64,000 nucleotides of DNA. Origin: Caprella mutica (lineage: Eukaryota; Arthropoda; Malacostraca; Amphipoda; Caprellidae). Below are positions 34,012-46,480 of this stretch, in pieces. Each line of letters opens with the position of its first letter. Position 1 is the stretch's first letter. The position numbers and the translations under genes are program-made. The stretch spans positions 221,910 to 285,909 of the forward strand of contig CANNZV010001053.1 of the NCBI GenBank assembly GCA_947561585.1, in the 5' to 3' direction. Under the pieces are notes generated by a model. The model was not told the origin of the DNA and made no database searches. It was given only the letters and a program-made list of their open reading frames with translations.

Positions 34012-34988
34012 CTGGTATCAGTTGTATGCCTCTCTCTGATTGGCTGATACGCTCTCAATTAATTTAGGTAGTTATAATAAGATAGGTATATTGACGACTG
34101 TCGACTTTCAAAATTGGAATTAAATTCTGGCGACTGCATTACTAATATTTGTTGACTTATATTTGAAAAAAAAGATATATTGGCGACTCAATATAAGTTA
34201 CTGTCGTGACAGTGGACAGCAGCTGTCCCACTGTACTCGCATGCCAGTAGCTCAATGTTCATAGCATTGAAATTCGATAACAGTTAGTTACTCGACTGAT
34301 GCGGTCACACTGTGCGAGTAGCTGCACTACAGAAACTGAGAAACTGGCTAGGCCAACTCGCACGTTTACTCGCATCGTGTAAAGGGGCCTTAAGTTCCAT
34401 TCACAGTTTCACCACAGTCTTCACAGACAGCTTCAGGATACCTAGATAACTAGAAGGCAGAGGATGTGGGGTTAATTTGCTAATGACATTTTGACTAGGT
34501 ATCTGATAGGTATCTAAGTTAGTTAATACATAATAATTTGATGGCATCTAGTCATCTAACTACTTAAAACTTAGGTAGCCTACCAGTACCAATACCATAA
34601 AGCTTCTTCAGTTTGGGAGATACTTTCAGCCTTCAGGAGTCATCATAGCAGATAAGAACAACAACACTACCTACCACTACCTACTACTTGATTCTTTTAA
34701 GCGCCAAGGGTGAAGAGTCCTTTCCGTGATTTAGTGATAACTGACTGAGTAATATAAATTCACCGTCCTGGCCACAGAACATTGTTCTGTGGTCCTGGTG
34801 GTGGCTATAGGATGTAGGAACCTAGTGGGGCAGAATTTCAGAAACACTTGAAGAGCTCTCCGTGGGAGAGCTTGAGGAACATCTTACTAGGTACCTAATC
34901 TATAGGCCTATAATATATGTGGGGAAATATAGAAAGTGAGTGAGACTTGTGTCAAACGATAAAAAGTAGGTGTGGTAGGTACCCTTTA
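34012..34988. other. Intergenic DNA, no gene seen
   Basis: 34205-34392 has repeated ACTCGCA-type motifs and an AAAGGGGCCT end, perhaps a degraded transposon terminus. 34430-34980 is rich in TAGGTA and CTACCTA runs. Confidence 0.4.
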
Positions 34989-35590
34989 CCAGGGTGGAAA
35001 AAGAAGTCATTTCAAATGGACTACCTAGTAAGTTAGTAACTCTGTTGGAGATTTATATCCAACTCTGTCAGGTTTTATTTGCAAGACAACTATGCAGAAA
35101 TTATATATTCCTCAATAAATCAATAATAAGTGCAAAATTAAGCTAAAAATTATTCTACTTATAAAATCTCTTTTATAACCTCAGGAACTCTGTATTTATT
35201 ATCAAGAGAGAACTGCAGTGTTGAAGTTTCAAGAGTGACTCTGTTATGGTCAAGCAGGTAAATTGCGGCATTGTAGCATACTAACAAACTGCAGCCTTTA
35301 ATCTAACAACAGAAACATCATATCTAATATCTTCAAAATAAACATTAAAAACTTCAATTAATAATAAATAAATTATAGTTAGCATACACTGCTGACTGCG
35401 CTTCTTTTGATAGGTATGCCATTTTAATGTAATTTCGGTTTAGAATGTTTTAGAAACTCTTGAGAGGGCCGCAATTAAAAATTAAAGGGCCGCAATTTAC
35501 CTACGTGACCCTACCTAGGATTTATCTTTCCCAGTCTGGTCTCCAACAGAGTCACTAGTCCATTTGAAGTGACTTCTTTTTCCACCCTGG
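34989..35590. mobile_element. Inverted-repeat element with CAGGGTGGAAAAAGAAGT ends
   Basis: 34989-35050 and 35530-35590 are inverted copies of each other over about 60 bp (CAGGGTGGAAAAAGAAGT, AAATGGACTA, CTCTGTTGGAGA). The GGGTCA MITE copy 3 is inserted inside. Confidence 0.65.
35247..35511. mobile_element. TA-flanked GGGTCA MITE, copy 3
   Basis: Diverged ends (GGTCAAGCAGGTAAATTGC and its inverse with GTGACC) and TA on both sides (35245-35246, 35512-35513). Confidence 0.75.
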
Positions 35591-35639
35591 GTACCCATAC
35601 CCTAGAAGTAGAATCTAGATATTTTACTTACTGGTACGA

Positions 35640-36130
35640 TGATACGTATCTAAAAGCTAAGCGGCGCACCAGATTACGGCGCAGCGGGCGCACCACTGTA
35701 CATTCTATTAGATAGGTATTTTGAATACAGATTAATGATAAATGGAGTGAATTTGATAACTAATTGTTTTATCAGATATATGACTGACGCCTGACGGTAC
35801 CTGAATCCAATGAATTTATACTACACAGTTTAATTATTTGATTGAGATGTTTAATTTGGAATAGAAAATAAGATTCATCATAGAAAACTGTAATTAAAAT
35901 TTTATGGGGTAGGTAACTATTGTAAACTTTCAGTCTGAGATGTAAATAAAAACTTATTAGTTAGCCGTTAGGTAGATGTATCGGGGGGCGGCACGCCAGG
36001 TCATTAAACAATCATGAAGAGTGCAGAACAACAAACTAGCGGATACAACAAACTACATAACAATTATTTACTTTGAGATCCTTAATAGAAAGTACAGTGG
36101 TGCGCCGCTCAGCTTTTAGATACTGTTGGA
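35640..36130. repeat. Inverted-repeat pair, GCGGCGCACCA type
   Basis: About 35647-35713 (TATCTAAAAGCTAAGCGGCG, CACCACTGTACATTCTATTA) is repeated inverted at 36081-36123. It looks like a MITE-like foldback; no clear target duplication was found. Confidence 0.5.
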
Positions 36131-36474
36131 CACGATAGGTAGTAGGTACTACCGTACTAGGCTGTATCGCTCGCTGTATAGGTACACTATTGACTATACT
36201 ATCCAGTAGATAGGTCACCCTATCTGCAACAATGAATAAGAACATTGATCTTGTGTATTGAAGCATTCCACTGAAAGTGAAAGGTATCCGTATATTTAAA
36301 GAACGAACATTGAAACAATTGGGTTTTTAAATATCAGAAAAGTCTCTGCAGAAATTAGAATATGGGACATTTTTAACATTTTCTGTGAGAGCAATCCATA
36401 ATTTCCTTCTATATTTTAATATTTACACATATTTTACTGAGAACAAAAGCCAAAATAGAGGAATTCTTGGAGAA

Positions 36475-36926
36475 CCAAGTAATAAAGCATGTCCAAATTC
36501 GCCATTTTAATGGCGAGTTTGTGACAGGTATTTTGAGCCCTTCAATTGTAAATGGCGAGTTTTTTCTATTTTTCTTCTATGCTAGTCCCAAGTAATAAAG
36601 CATGTCCAAACTCGCCATTTTAATGGCCAGTTTGTGACAGTTATTTTGAGCCCTTCAATTGCAAATGGCGAGTTTTATCTATTTTTCTCCTATGCTACAA
36701 TGTTATTTTGGAGAGAATTTATGAAAATTTGATCATTTTGGAGAATTTGTTGAATTTTGGAGAGACAAATGGCGAGTTTATAAGACATACTATTTTACTT
36801 GGTATGCTACAATGTTATTTTGGAGAGAATTAATGATAATTTGATCATTTTGGAGAGAATTTGTTGAATTTTGGAGAGAGCTGGAGAGACAAATGGTGAG
36901 TTTATGAGACATACAATTTTACTTGG
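36475..36926 (+). mobile_element. CCAAGTA MITE with 8-bp duplication TTGGAGAA
   Basis: CCAAGTAATAAAGC start and TTTTACTTGG end. TTGGAGAA flanks at 36467-36474 and 36927-36934. A second CCAAGTA copy (36588-36802) is nested inside it. Confidence 0.85.
36588..36802 (+). mobile_element. CCAAGTA MITE nested in another CCAAGTA MITE
   Basis: Complete ends; the outer copy is interrupted at TATGCTA and continues with TATGCTAC after the insert. The duplication is imperfect. Confidence 0.75.
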
Positions 36927-37271
36927 TTGGAGAACACTTTAACAGTTCCTGCAGTCTGGTAGGGTACTATGAATAAGGGAGATATTAGGGATAAAAAGAA
37001 TAGAGGACCCGTACCAGAAATTAAGCTAGGTACCTAGTGAAGTTAACGAACCCTTTGAACCGGAAAATTTTATTTTAGTTTTATTAGATATTTGCTTTAG
37101 AACCTACCTATTTTATATATATATATATAATACTATTAATGAATATACATTAATTTTGAATATTTCATAAATTGAAAGAATTTATGAAAAAACATGATCA
37201 AATTTGAAGTTATCAAGAACAAGTACTATCTAATAGAAAAAAAATAGGAAAAAAACTTCTGCTTAAATCCT

Positions 37272-37520
37272 TTAATGTGGCCAGGTAATAAAGCATATCC
37301 TAACTCACCATTTTAATGGTGAATTAGTGAGTTATTTTGACCTCTTCAAATTTCAATTGGAAATAGCAAGAAATATCAAATATAAATTTTTCTCCTATGC
37401 CCAGACTCCTATGCTATAATTCTTAGTATGCTACAATGTTATTAATATTTTGGAGAGAAATTTAATGATTTTTGGAGAGAGCTGAAGAAAGTTCAAGAAA
37501 GAAACAAATGGAGAGTTAAT
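37272..37520 (+). mobile_element. Diverged CCAAGTA MITE fragment
   Basis: CCAGGTAATAAAGCATATCC start with decayed hairpin CACCATTTTAATGGTGA; the right end is not clear. Confidence 0.55.
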
Positions 37521-37669
37521 GAGACTGTGGCAGTAGGTATCTACGATTCCAAAATTCCATTTAGCTATTGGTCAAAATTGAAAAATTACTAATTTAACCA
37601 AGTAAATTTAACCTAGTCAAGTTAATGGACTCAGACTCTGATCCTTTATTTTTAATTGCTCCTGTTACA

Positions 37670-37913
37670 CAAGTCTGTATTTGGTGCACAAAATTCCACT
37701 GACTTTTGAAAAAGCTGAAAAAATCCACCAACAATTTCCAATAATTTTGCTGATCCACCAACATCTTCCCAATTTATGCATCAAAAATTAATGGTAATAT
37801 AGGAATAAATAGCTAAAAATCCACCCACTTTGTCAGAATATTATTTTCAGAGAGGTCTGATAGGAAAAGTTCTACTGACATGTCAGTGGAATTTACCATG
37901 AAATACAGACTGG
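37670..37913 (+). mobile_element. CCAGTCTG MITE, arm type c
   Basis: AGTCTGTATTTGGTGCAC start and GAAATACAGACTGG end are inverted. CCACTGAC and GTCAGTGG pair further in. The central core is ATTAATGGTAATATAGGAAT. Confidence 0.75.
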
Positions 37914-38049
37914 CTCCTATAGGAGTCAGAAGATATTTGGGATATTCTCTCTGAACAATTTTGAATTAATCCCTATACCTATTTTCATTAATTTTGCTAC
38001 AAATAGTAAGAGATCTCTACTAACACTCTTAACAGTTTCTGCAGACTGG
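37911..38049 (+). mobile_element. CCAGTCTG MITE, arm type a (5'-degraded)
   Basis: Body AGATATTTGGGATATTCTCT and AATTTTGAATTAATCCCTAT shared with 48145 and 48548 copies; ends TTTCTGCAGACTGG. Confidence 0.65.
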
Positions 38050-38142
38050 GCAAAGTGGGTGTGTTTTTACTTTTTAGCTAAAGTCAAACATGTAAATTAA
38101 CAAAATTTTGGCACTCTAAAGAAAATCTCTAAATCCTGCTGA

Positions 38143-38300
38143 CCAGTCTGGAAAGAAGGTCTACATAGACCCAGGAATTTTACAGAAATTAGGATTTGGA
38201 CGCAGCAAATAACATAAGAATGTAGGAATTTAATAGGACTTGGGTGCAGCCCGCACGGTTAATCCTCAAATCCTGTTGTACTTTTCACTTCTCAGACTGG
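38143..38300 (+). mobile_element. CCAGTCTG MITE, arm type d
   Basis: CCAGTCTGGAAAGAAGG to CTCAGACTGG; body matches 47023-47191 (CACAGCAAATAA-like, AATCCTGTTGTACTTTTC). Confidence 0.75.
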
Positions 38301-38387
38301 CCTGCTGAACAGTGAACAGCCTGAACAGTGTGAATTCCTGAAGCTGAACTGAATTTATCTATGTTAAAATGTTGCATATCATAAGAA

Positions 38388-38545
38388 CCAGTCTGCAAAG
38401 TGCATCCCCAAAGATCATCAAGAAAGAGTTCCCAAAGATAATCTTTGGATATGTTTGTTCTTGTAGACAGATTAGAAGATCTGAGGAGACAAATTGTTCT
38501 CAAAATAAAATCTTGGTGAATGATTTGACACACATTGCACACTGG
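38388..38545 (+). mobile_element. CCAGTCTG MITE, unmatched arms
   Basis: CCAGTCTGCAAAGTGCATCC start and CATTGCACACTGG end; the arms are unlike the other types in the window. Confidence 0.55.
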
Positions 38546-38902
38546 GCAAAGAAGTGATGTAGCTATGCTATAATAAATTTATTTTAGGACTGCTTTGAAG
38601 CTATGATGTTTTTCAGTATTTCTGATGTTATAGAGATCTGAGGACTGTAGGACACAGTTGCCAGTTAGTACTGTTTACCTACTTCATCCTATTCAAATTA
38701 TTCCTATGTTACCATCAACCTAAATGAAAAATAGAAATGCAAACTAGTAATTTACACAAAAATCAATTTAAAATAGCTAATTGTATTTTTACCTTTCCAA
38801 GGAACAGGTTTTTATCAAATATAGATAGAGCTTCCTTTAAAGCCTAGGTTAGTATCTACTGAATTAGCTGGCTTTTCTTAATGTAAAGGAGCCTATTCAA
38901 AT
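38546..38902. other. Upstream region of DCTN5
   Basis: Contains the probable promoter and 5'UTR, but no motif can be assigned with confidence. Confidence 0.4.
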
Positions 38903-40487
38903 ATGGAACTCCAAGATGAAGAATATCCCAAATCAAAATATATTGAAACGGTATGTATGTAAATTTTGATTTATAAAGCATTGCATCTTTATTCTTTTCT
39001 TATTAGGTACCTAGTCATCATTTTCTTTTATCATATTGAAATATCAAATTTATTGAAATTTGGCCATGGCAAATAGGTATCTAAAGCTGGGCAGTTTTTA
39101 AACTGTAGCTATTCACTGCAGGTCTCACTCTTATTCATGGATTCATATTCTTTCTCTAATCAAACTTAAAATAATAACTTCTTGCATCATCCAGATATAT
39201 TTTCATATCTTTGTTCAAACTCTGGTTAAAGCTTTACAAACATAATTATGTTAAGTGATAGTTTCTTGCTTGTTCCTTGTAAATAAAAAAAATATTTCTG
39301 GATAGGTATAACATTTTAGGCAATGTTGCTGAATATGGCCTCATAATTTATGTTTGCTCCCATTTTTGAGAAGCTACTGTGAGGTCTGACTATTGTGATG
39401 CTGCCCTAGCTGTAGCTACATCATTTAGCTTCTATTTCCAAATGAATGGAAAATTTAATTTCAGAAAATGTTAGCTATTACAAAAACAATTACACTTGCA
39501 TGACAGCAGAAATTGCAGAATCATATTAAGTAGCTATAAACAAGCAGTTGATTTCTTCAATTTAATAATTTTCTGAACTACAAACTTTAGTGTTAGCTAG
39601 TCATCAATGACGCATTTCAAAATGATTGATTTTTCTTATTTCCATTTTTTTCAGGCGACAGGTAATCGTGTAAGCAGAGCCAGTGTACTCTGTGGCTCTC
39701 AACACATTATCCTCAGTGGCAAGGTGATTGTTCTAGCAGAGGTGATAGTGCGAGGAGACCTGGCCAATGTCAGAGTTGGCAGACACTGCTTCATTGCTAG
39801 TAAGGCGGTGATTAGACCTCCTTTTAAAAAATTCAGCAAGGGGTGAGATAAATTTCATTATTAGTAAGATCTATACTATTATACCTACATCAATTAAATT
39901 TTGACCTACAGTCGAAAAGAAGCATTAATTCCCTGCAAAATAATACGGAAATGTTGAAGAATTTGTTTTGTGATAACTTGTTAGGTAGGTACTAAGTTAC
40001 CGACGTGAGCAGATGTTTACTCAAATAGATTAGAACTTTTTTTTTCCACTCAGAGTTGCCTTCTTCCCTCTACACATTGGTGACCATGTCTACATTGGGG
40101 AGGGATCCGTAGTGAATGCAGCCCAAATCGGATCTTATGTTCACATTGGCAAGAATTGCGTTATTGTGAGTGTTCAAGTATTAGAGTAATTAATGAATAT
40201 GGTTTTAAGGAGTAGCCAGTTTTTAACATTTCCATTCAATGTTTCAGGGTAGACGCACCATTTTGAAGGACTGTTGTCGGATAGAAGATAATACAGTGTT
40301 ACCACCTGAATCAACAGTCCCCTCGTTTGCTGTGATGTCAGGAGCACCTGCTAGACACATAGCAGACTTACCTGAGGCAACTCCTGACTTGATGGTTGAC
40401 TACACGAGGTCTCTTTACAACCATTTCATTATGGTCAAAGAGGTTCCTCCTAAAAATGACGCTACAGCGAAACTAGTAGAACTCTAA
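38903..40487 (+). CDS. DCTN5: Dynactin subunit 5 (p25)
   Basis: p25 is part of the pointed-end complex of dynactin, the cytoplasmic dynein cofactor, and helps recruit cargo such as endosomes. Four coding exons: 38903-38950, 39655-39842, 40054-40165 and 40248-40487, all GT-AG with phases 0, 2 and 0, give 195 aa (human 182). Highly conserved stretches are [30 protein letters not shown] (residues 49-60), [26 protein letters not shown] and [18 protein letters not shown]. Hexapeptide-repeat turns forming the left-handed beta-helix run from about residue 40 to 145. The start [16 protein letters not shown] aligns with the family start. The C-terminal tail after the helix is longer and less conserved. 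Only the second and fourth exons are long enough to show as open frames. Confidence 0.97.
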
Positions 40488-40521
40488 TAACTGTTACCTT
40501 TAATTTTGTGATATGCATAGC

Positions 40522-40527
40522 TTTATT
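40522..40527 (-). terminator. Poly(A) signal of the FASTKD gene
   Basis: AATAAA on the minus strand about 110 bp beyond the FASTKD stop codon; it lies within the DCTN5 3'UTR. Confidence 0.55.
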
Positions 40528-40554
40528 TATCTCGTTTTATATAGACTAATTCTC

Positions 40555-40560
40555 AATAAA
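40555..40560 (+). terminator. Poly(A) signal of DCTN5
   Basis: AATAAA 68 bp after the DCTN5 stop, followed by CTTTCC and a downstream T/GT-containing stretch. Confidence 0.65.
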
Positions 40561-40634
40561 CTTTCCAAATACTAACACGTTTCAAAATGAAATCCCTTTT
40601 CTATTTATCCACTGTATTTACATTGGAACAGTGA

Positions 40635-43600
40635 CTAAATGTAGACTCCGTGCTGTAGCAAAGCTGCAGTCAGGTACTGGAATTTCTCCTTGTCAGTCTC
40701 TCTCTCACCGAGGTGAGGCAGGAGGATGGGCATGGCTGTTACATTCTCTTGAGAGAGCAGCTTCATTCTCAGCAGATGTCTGCTGCGAGGCTTCTGACTG
40801 CCATTGAAAAGGGAACTCTGATCTACCTCAATGATAGCCAGACTGAAAGGAAAAGATTTAAGTTGAATAGATTATATAACTAGCATAGTTAATTCGAGAT
40901 GTAATTAAGTCTGTGTATTAATTATTATCCACTTTTAGAGATTTTAATATCCAATTGCAAGACATTCATGTGCTTTTTAAATTTCTACTATATTTAATAT
41001 CTATTGATTACTCACACTTTAGCACCCAGAGGTAGATTTAATTTTGATGTACAAACTCCGCCATTGATTTCTGTCTGAGGTACCAATGCGCCGTCAGGTC
41101 CAATCACTAGTGCGTAATCTGAAGAGAGTTGTTGAGATGTATTTAAAGTACATTGATGGTTGATGCAACTTTTAGAACAAATTATAGTGATTAATAAGAA
41201 AACATTAACTACAAGTCTTCAGCATTGATAAAATATGTATATACTTATTTATTATTCACTTCTCCAGCTAAATTTTAACATTTTCTAGAGTTATCAATCA
41301 ACATAGCTAGTCAGGCAGTAGAAGAAAGTTATGTTTTACGCATTAAAATGCAATACTGCTCACCAATAGGGACGTGGTTGGGCGTGTAGAGCCCCGTGAC
41401 GAGACAGTGCTCATATTTACACAGCAGGTCCTGCAGCAAAGCCTTCACTAGACTCTCATTGGCCTCTGAAGCTGCCACAGAAGCATTGTCAGCCACTATC
41501 TCCTTAGCCATCGACATAAACCTCTCATCAACCTGTTACAACACATCAAACATTTATTACAGTTATTATCTACATTAAGATAGAAATTAAATTTTAATCA
41601 TTTACACTATGATTTATAAATGGCCACACTAATTTGAGCTTCACTGATGAGATGACTAATTTAATTTTACAATTCGAAACCCTTATAATATTTATTTTCC
41701 TTGTTTTAATGGGAAAAACTATGCACTCCATAGAAGCATTGATTAAATTTAGGACTGTTACGCACCTCAGGAGTTGAATGTTTCGTGTCAAGCAATCTCA
41801 GTGACTGGAAAAATTGTAAATACTGAAGAAAATCAACCTTCTCTATTCCTCTCAGTTTAGAAATATCACTGAAAAGAGAGTATAGAGATCCATAAAATGA
41901 GCACTATTTATAAAATGCAGCTAAACTGAAAAATAATGTGATTCAGTATCAGGGACATTAAACTTCTACTTTTACCATTCAGGGTCAAATAACTGTGCTG
42001 AAAGAAATGTAAAAATGGGACTTTGGAAGAGCAATCAGACAGGAAAATGGCTCTGTGAACAAAGTCACATACCACCATTGTTGTTAATTCTCATGGGAGC
42101 AGTCACATACTAAGGAATGTGACTAAAAGAGGATGATCAGATGAATGAGGTAAAAGAAGACTACCTAACACAAAATCTAAGACCTCGTAATTGAAGAGCA
42201 AAACACTAGCGCTATCCTATAAAACTGCTCGAGATGTTAGAGAATGATAACACGGTCTAATTGAAACGAAATAACTAAAACATGAACTGTCAAAGCCAAT
42301 CTTCCATTCTATTCAGACATCAAATGAGAATTAACTTTTAGGATTTACAAAATATGGAACTGGAGTCGGTCTCAGTTCAAGATATATGTATAGTGTAGCT
42401 ACTAGATTAATAATTATTCAGTGGAATAATATACTAATGTCATAGCTTTTAATTGTCTACAGATAGGGTAAGTTCTGAGTTGTCAAACAGCTTCTCATTT
42501 TTTATCATTCAATAATACAAAACAATTATTTCTTTATATAAGGAAATGTGTAGCTAACAGTTCGTTAACTCGTAACTAACCCTACTGAGTGACTCAGTCT
42601 CACCTGTGGCCCCTGTCAGCAATAACTCTAAGTCTGGCAGTGACTTGTTCTAACACCTGCTCTATCACTGAGGGTTTGAAGTAACCCAAACACGCTAGGT
42701 CAATGCCAACTCTTCCCAGCGCAGAAACCTCTTGCAACTGTCAACAGTGAATAAAAACATGAAAGTAAAGGAAATATAAATTGGATAACTCAATTTAAAA
42801 AATAGTTATACCTCATGAATATGGAATTATTATTTCTATATAAAAAAATGAAGCCAATAATCATGAAGTGCTTTTCACATTTATTACATTGGCATGTGAG
42901 GCAGCCTCATGGTTTATTATCTTATCAATGACAGAGTGCAGTCTCTCTCTGCTCCACACGTTACTGATGTAAGTCGATGGCAGAGTGTTGAGGAGAGACA
43001 GTCCAAAGAACCTATCGTCAGGAATTATATTGGAAGACTCCACCTTCAGAAGAATGAACTCCAGCAGAGATTCGTCTATCCTGTTCTGATTGGGGAGGGA
43101 GGTGGAGTTTATTAATACTCTATCGTGAGAGCAATTGATTTGCAATAGCTATTTTTTAAATTGTTAACTACAATCAATGAATGTATTCCCAGTAGCTAGC
43201 TAGTTAATGAAATATTATGATTATTGAGACTACTCTCGAAATTTAAAGAATGAGCTCCTGATTTACCATTTTTTGGAATAGGAATGATATTCCAGCCAAG
43301 GTAGACAGAGGCTGGTTCTCGTCTATCACTTTCTGAGCACAGTTGTCAAGTAGGTTTTGGTTGTAGGCACAAGAGTCACCACAACTGTAAGCGAAGCTTA
43401 GTTTTTTCAGCAGGTAAATCACCTGAACATTAAAAACAGAATTAGAATCTTTTTAATTATATAGAAAAGAAAATCGAATAATAATGTAATCATAATCAAT
43501 ATTAAAAAAACGATCTTTTAATATCTTGTCCATAGTCATTTTTATCAATGAATTTGTGCTTCCCTAAAAATATTCCCATTAAGAAATACTGTATGAAATT

Positions 43601-45946
43601 TATTAGCATAGATGAATAAATATTGAATAATTAGTACTATATCAAAACATCACTGATAGACTAATACTGACGCCTGGAATTTTCATCTTATCTGTGATTG
43701 TGGAAGATATTTGTAGTCCCTCTTTCAGTAGTACATCTCTCATCACTCTTAACTCTTTGTAAGACTTAGACCTCTTCTTCTGATGGCGTATATTCTTCTT
43801 CCACATGTCATTCAGTTCCAAGAGAGACATCACAACTGATGTCAGATTATATAAACCTAAATCCTGTGTAAAGAAATAAATCAAATTGGTTAAACTCCGC
43901 CATGAACCATATTAACAACTTCAAAAACAGTTCCTACTCACTTTGAGTCCCTTTTCATTTTCAAAAAGAGCCACCAGGAAATTTTCAGCAGTATGGAGAC
44001 TAACATTCTCTACAGCAATGGACAAACCCTGTAAATTGACAACACTAATATGATTAGTTGAATGTTACAGTATTTATATCATTAGCTAACATTTCTGGGA
44101 ATAAAAACAATTAATATAAATTATTATTCACTAGGTAGGATACGGATATCTGATTAAATAATTAACTCATTAACTAGCTTAATGAATTAACCCGAGAACT
44201 AGGCTAATCAACTGTATTTAAGGAGTAATATGCTGCAATATATTCAAAGGTCACTATTAGATTTGTCTCAGCTCTATAAATATTTTCTATTTATTAGCCT
44301 TGTGAGCATCATTCACCATAGCGAGTTCAGCAGCAGTCAATTTTGCCAGCATTTTATCATTCTTGACAGATATTTCCAAGAGAACAGGGATGGCATTCTT
44401 GATAGCTGTTTGAAGTTTAGAATTTGAAGATTTTATGAGATTGTGCAGAAAAGCCAGTTGTCCAACTGAAAATTCATTGATTTCACTACGTATGACCTAG
44501 AACAGAAATGGAGTTAGTGTCATGAAGAAAATTGTCATTGGAATAAAAGTCATATTTTATCAAATGTTTCAATATTCTCATATTATAGCTAGTTAGCTGT
44601 AGTTAATAATTTGACATTTGTAAATTGTATTATCTGTAACTAACTTTATAAAATAAAGCTTAATCTCCGTTACCTGAAATATAGTTACTGATAATACAGA
44701 TTTTTCAGGAGCTCTCAATAAGGACAGGAACTTCACAGTGGTAACAAGCTCATGAGTATCAAATCGCCTCACGACTTTGCACAATTTCTTTGCAAACAAA
44801 TTGAAATCAGAATTGTTCATAAGATCTCTTGGATTGCAACTTCTGAAAAAAAAAAATTCAGTTAATACATTACAAGTAATTCTTTTACCATATTATGTAG
44901 CTATTGACAATTTGGAATATATATTTCTATAATATAACTAATCATAAAAGGTATTAAGAATGTTGGCTCACCCTCTCATGATAAAATCAGAAAGTACTCG
45001 CAACAGAGTATCATGATGCTCTATGAAGAAGGCGTTATCACTCGTGGTGTAAATTCTTAGTGCCTCTTCATAGGAATTAGTAGTCTTTATTTGTCTATGG
45101 AGGAGTTTAATCGCCACTTCTTGCTTCTCACTTGGTAACAAGTCTTCAGCCATCTCATCTTTATTCTTTTCAAATGGTATTGGTACCCTTTCACCCATAT
45201 AGTTCTCAAAACTATCTTCAAAGATGTCATCTCTGAGCTCTGGTTCATTTCTACTATAAAGTTCTTTAACTAAAGGAGTCAAGTGTTGCCTGTCAGCATT
45301 GTCCTCCTCAACATTGGTGGCAGCAAGGGAATCTAAGAAGTCACCAATTGTTTTGACTTTTAGACTGCTAGTAGTTTCAATAAGATTAGAAGTGTTAGGG
45401 CCACCATTTGTGATGTCAATTGATTTTGTTGACTCTATGTTTGTTTGAGGACCTGGTGAAAAAAAGTTGTTTTAAAGTTTATACTATCTAGAATAAATGT
45501 GTTGGGAGTAGCTATATCATATCTGTATAGTTGGTTATAATAAGAAATTAATTATAATTTGTAACTGTAACAGCTCTATAAATGCACTTTTACTCCCAGT
45601 AACTATATTTAGATTTATTATAAGCATCTGTAGTTACCTTAATATTGTATCATTATTTGGGATCTGTTGTCTATATATTTTATCTTTATTGTATGAAACT
45701 ATCAACCATAAAAACAATTTGCATCTCTTAAGATAGTCTTTCAAACTAAGGAACTAGAAACAGCAATTAATATAATTTTTATATTAGTTAATTTAGTAAA
45801 TAGATGCTCAAAATTTTCTCACCTGATGAAGGTCCTGACACATTTGAGCAGAGGTACCTTTGTGCCTGTCCACCAGTCTGCCCACAACAAACATTTCGAA
45901 AATATGTTGATTTCAGAAGAGATCCTATTAAATTGTGTCTATACAT
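40635..45946 (-). CDS. FAST kinase domain (FASTKD) family protein with RAP domain
   Basis: FASTKD proteins are mitochondrial RNA-binding factors that process or stabilise mitochondrial transcripts. Thirteen coding exons (minus order): 45946-45823, 45452-44972, 44842-44674, 44496-44317, 44028-43942, 43863-43672, 43422-43267, 43085-42888, 42737-42604, 41868-41766, 41532-41364, 41118-41016, 40842-40635. Phases agree throughout, giving 767 aa. The N-terminus MYRHNLIGSLLKSTYFRN is basic and fits a mitochondrial presequence. The middle is a helical-repeat FAST region (about residues 240-640). LVTGLYTPNHVPIG and LVIGPDGALVPQ precede a C-terminal RAP domain (about 699-760: LAIIEVDQSSLF, HLLRMKLLSQENVTAMPILL, EKFQYLTAALL). 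Family membership is clear from order and RAP; which paralogue (FASTKD1-5) I cannot say. One donor (exon six) is a weaker GTCAGT. Confidence 0.85.
41990..42260 (+). repeat. Dispersed ~480-bp repeat fragment in FASTKD intron 9
   Basis: AATCTAAGACCTCGTAATTG, AGCGCTATCCTATAAAACTG and CTACCTAACACAAAATC match copies at 59600-59860 and 8161-8520 in opposite orientation to most left-region copies. Confidence 0.75.
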
Positions 45947-46480
45947 CACTAATAAATTCCCTATTCCTGTTATTCTGGAAAATGAACAAATACAAAATTA
46001 AACTTGTCATTTTCCTTGTAACAAAAAATGATCAATAATGCAAGAAATGGCCTGATATGCCAGACTCTAAGAGTCCTGATTGAAAAAAAATTATTTACTA
46101 TTACATAACTAATTGATTAGCAATGATTACCAATTTACATACTATGTTATAGTCGCAGAATTTATGGTATAGTTCACTGATGAGACGAGGTGATAATTTA
46201 TGGGAATTTGAGAATTTCGATATCTGGGACTGAAACATTCAGTAAATTAAATTCCTATATAATAAGTCTATAAATATTCCAAAATGTAACAATTAGATGT
46301 ATAAACAATAAAAATTCATTTAATTCAAATGCACAACAATCGATGGATGGTTACCCTACTAAATATCCACTCTTCATTATTGCATAATATATCGACTATC
46401 TCCTGACTCTCAAGAGATTTTAATTTGAGAGAAAATTAATCTCTGACTCTCAGCAACAGATTCAGAATCTCTCGTAGCGG
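45947..46480. other. Upstream region of FASTKD, part of it MITE debris
   Basis: No promoter motif can be supported. About 46403-46480 carries a type e MITE fragment (CAGATTCAGAATCTCTCG). Confidence 0.4.

Larger units (their letters stand above)
36341..36959 (+). mobile_element. CCAGTCTG MITE type f split by a CCAAGTA MITE
   Basis: The left half (36341-36474) and right half (36927-36959) join into a type f module. The inserted MITE at 36475-36926 accounts for the gap. Confidence 0.8.

Noticed and set aside
37105..37130. (TA)n tract as regulatory element
   Set aside because: A short simple repeat with no supporting context.
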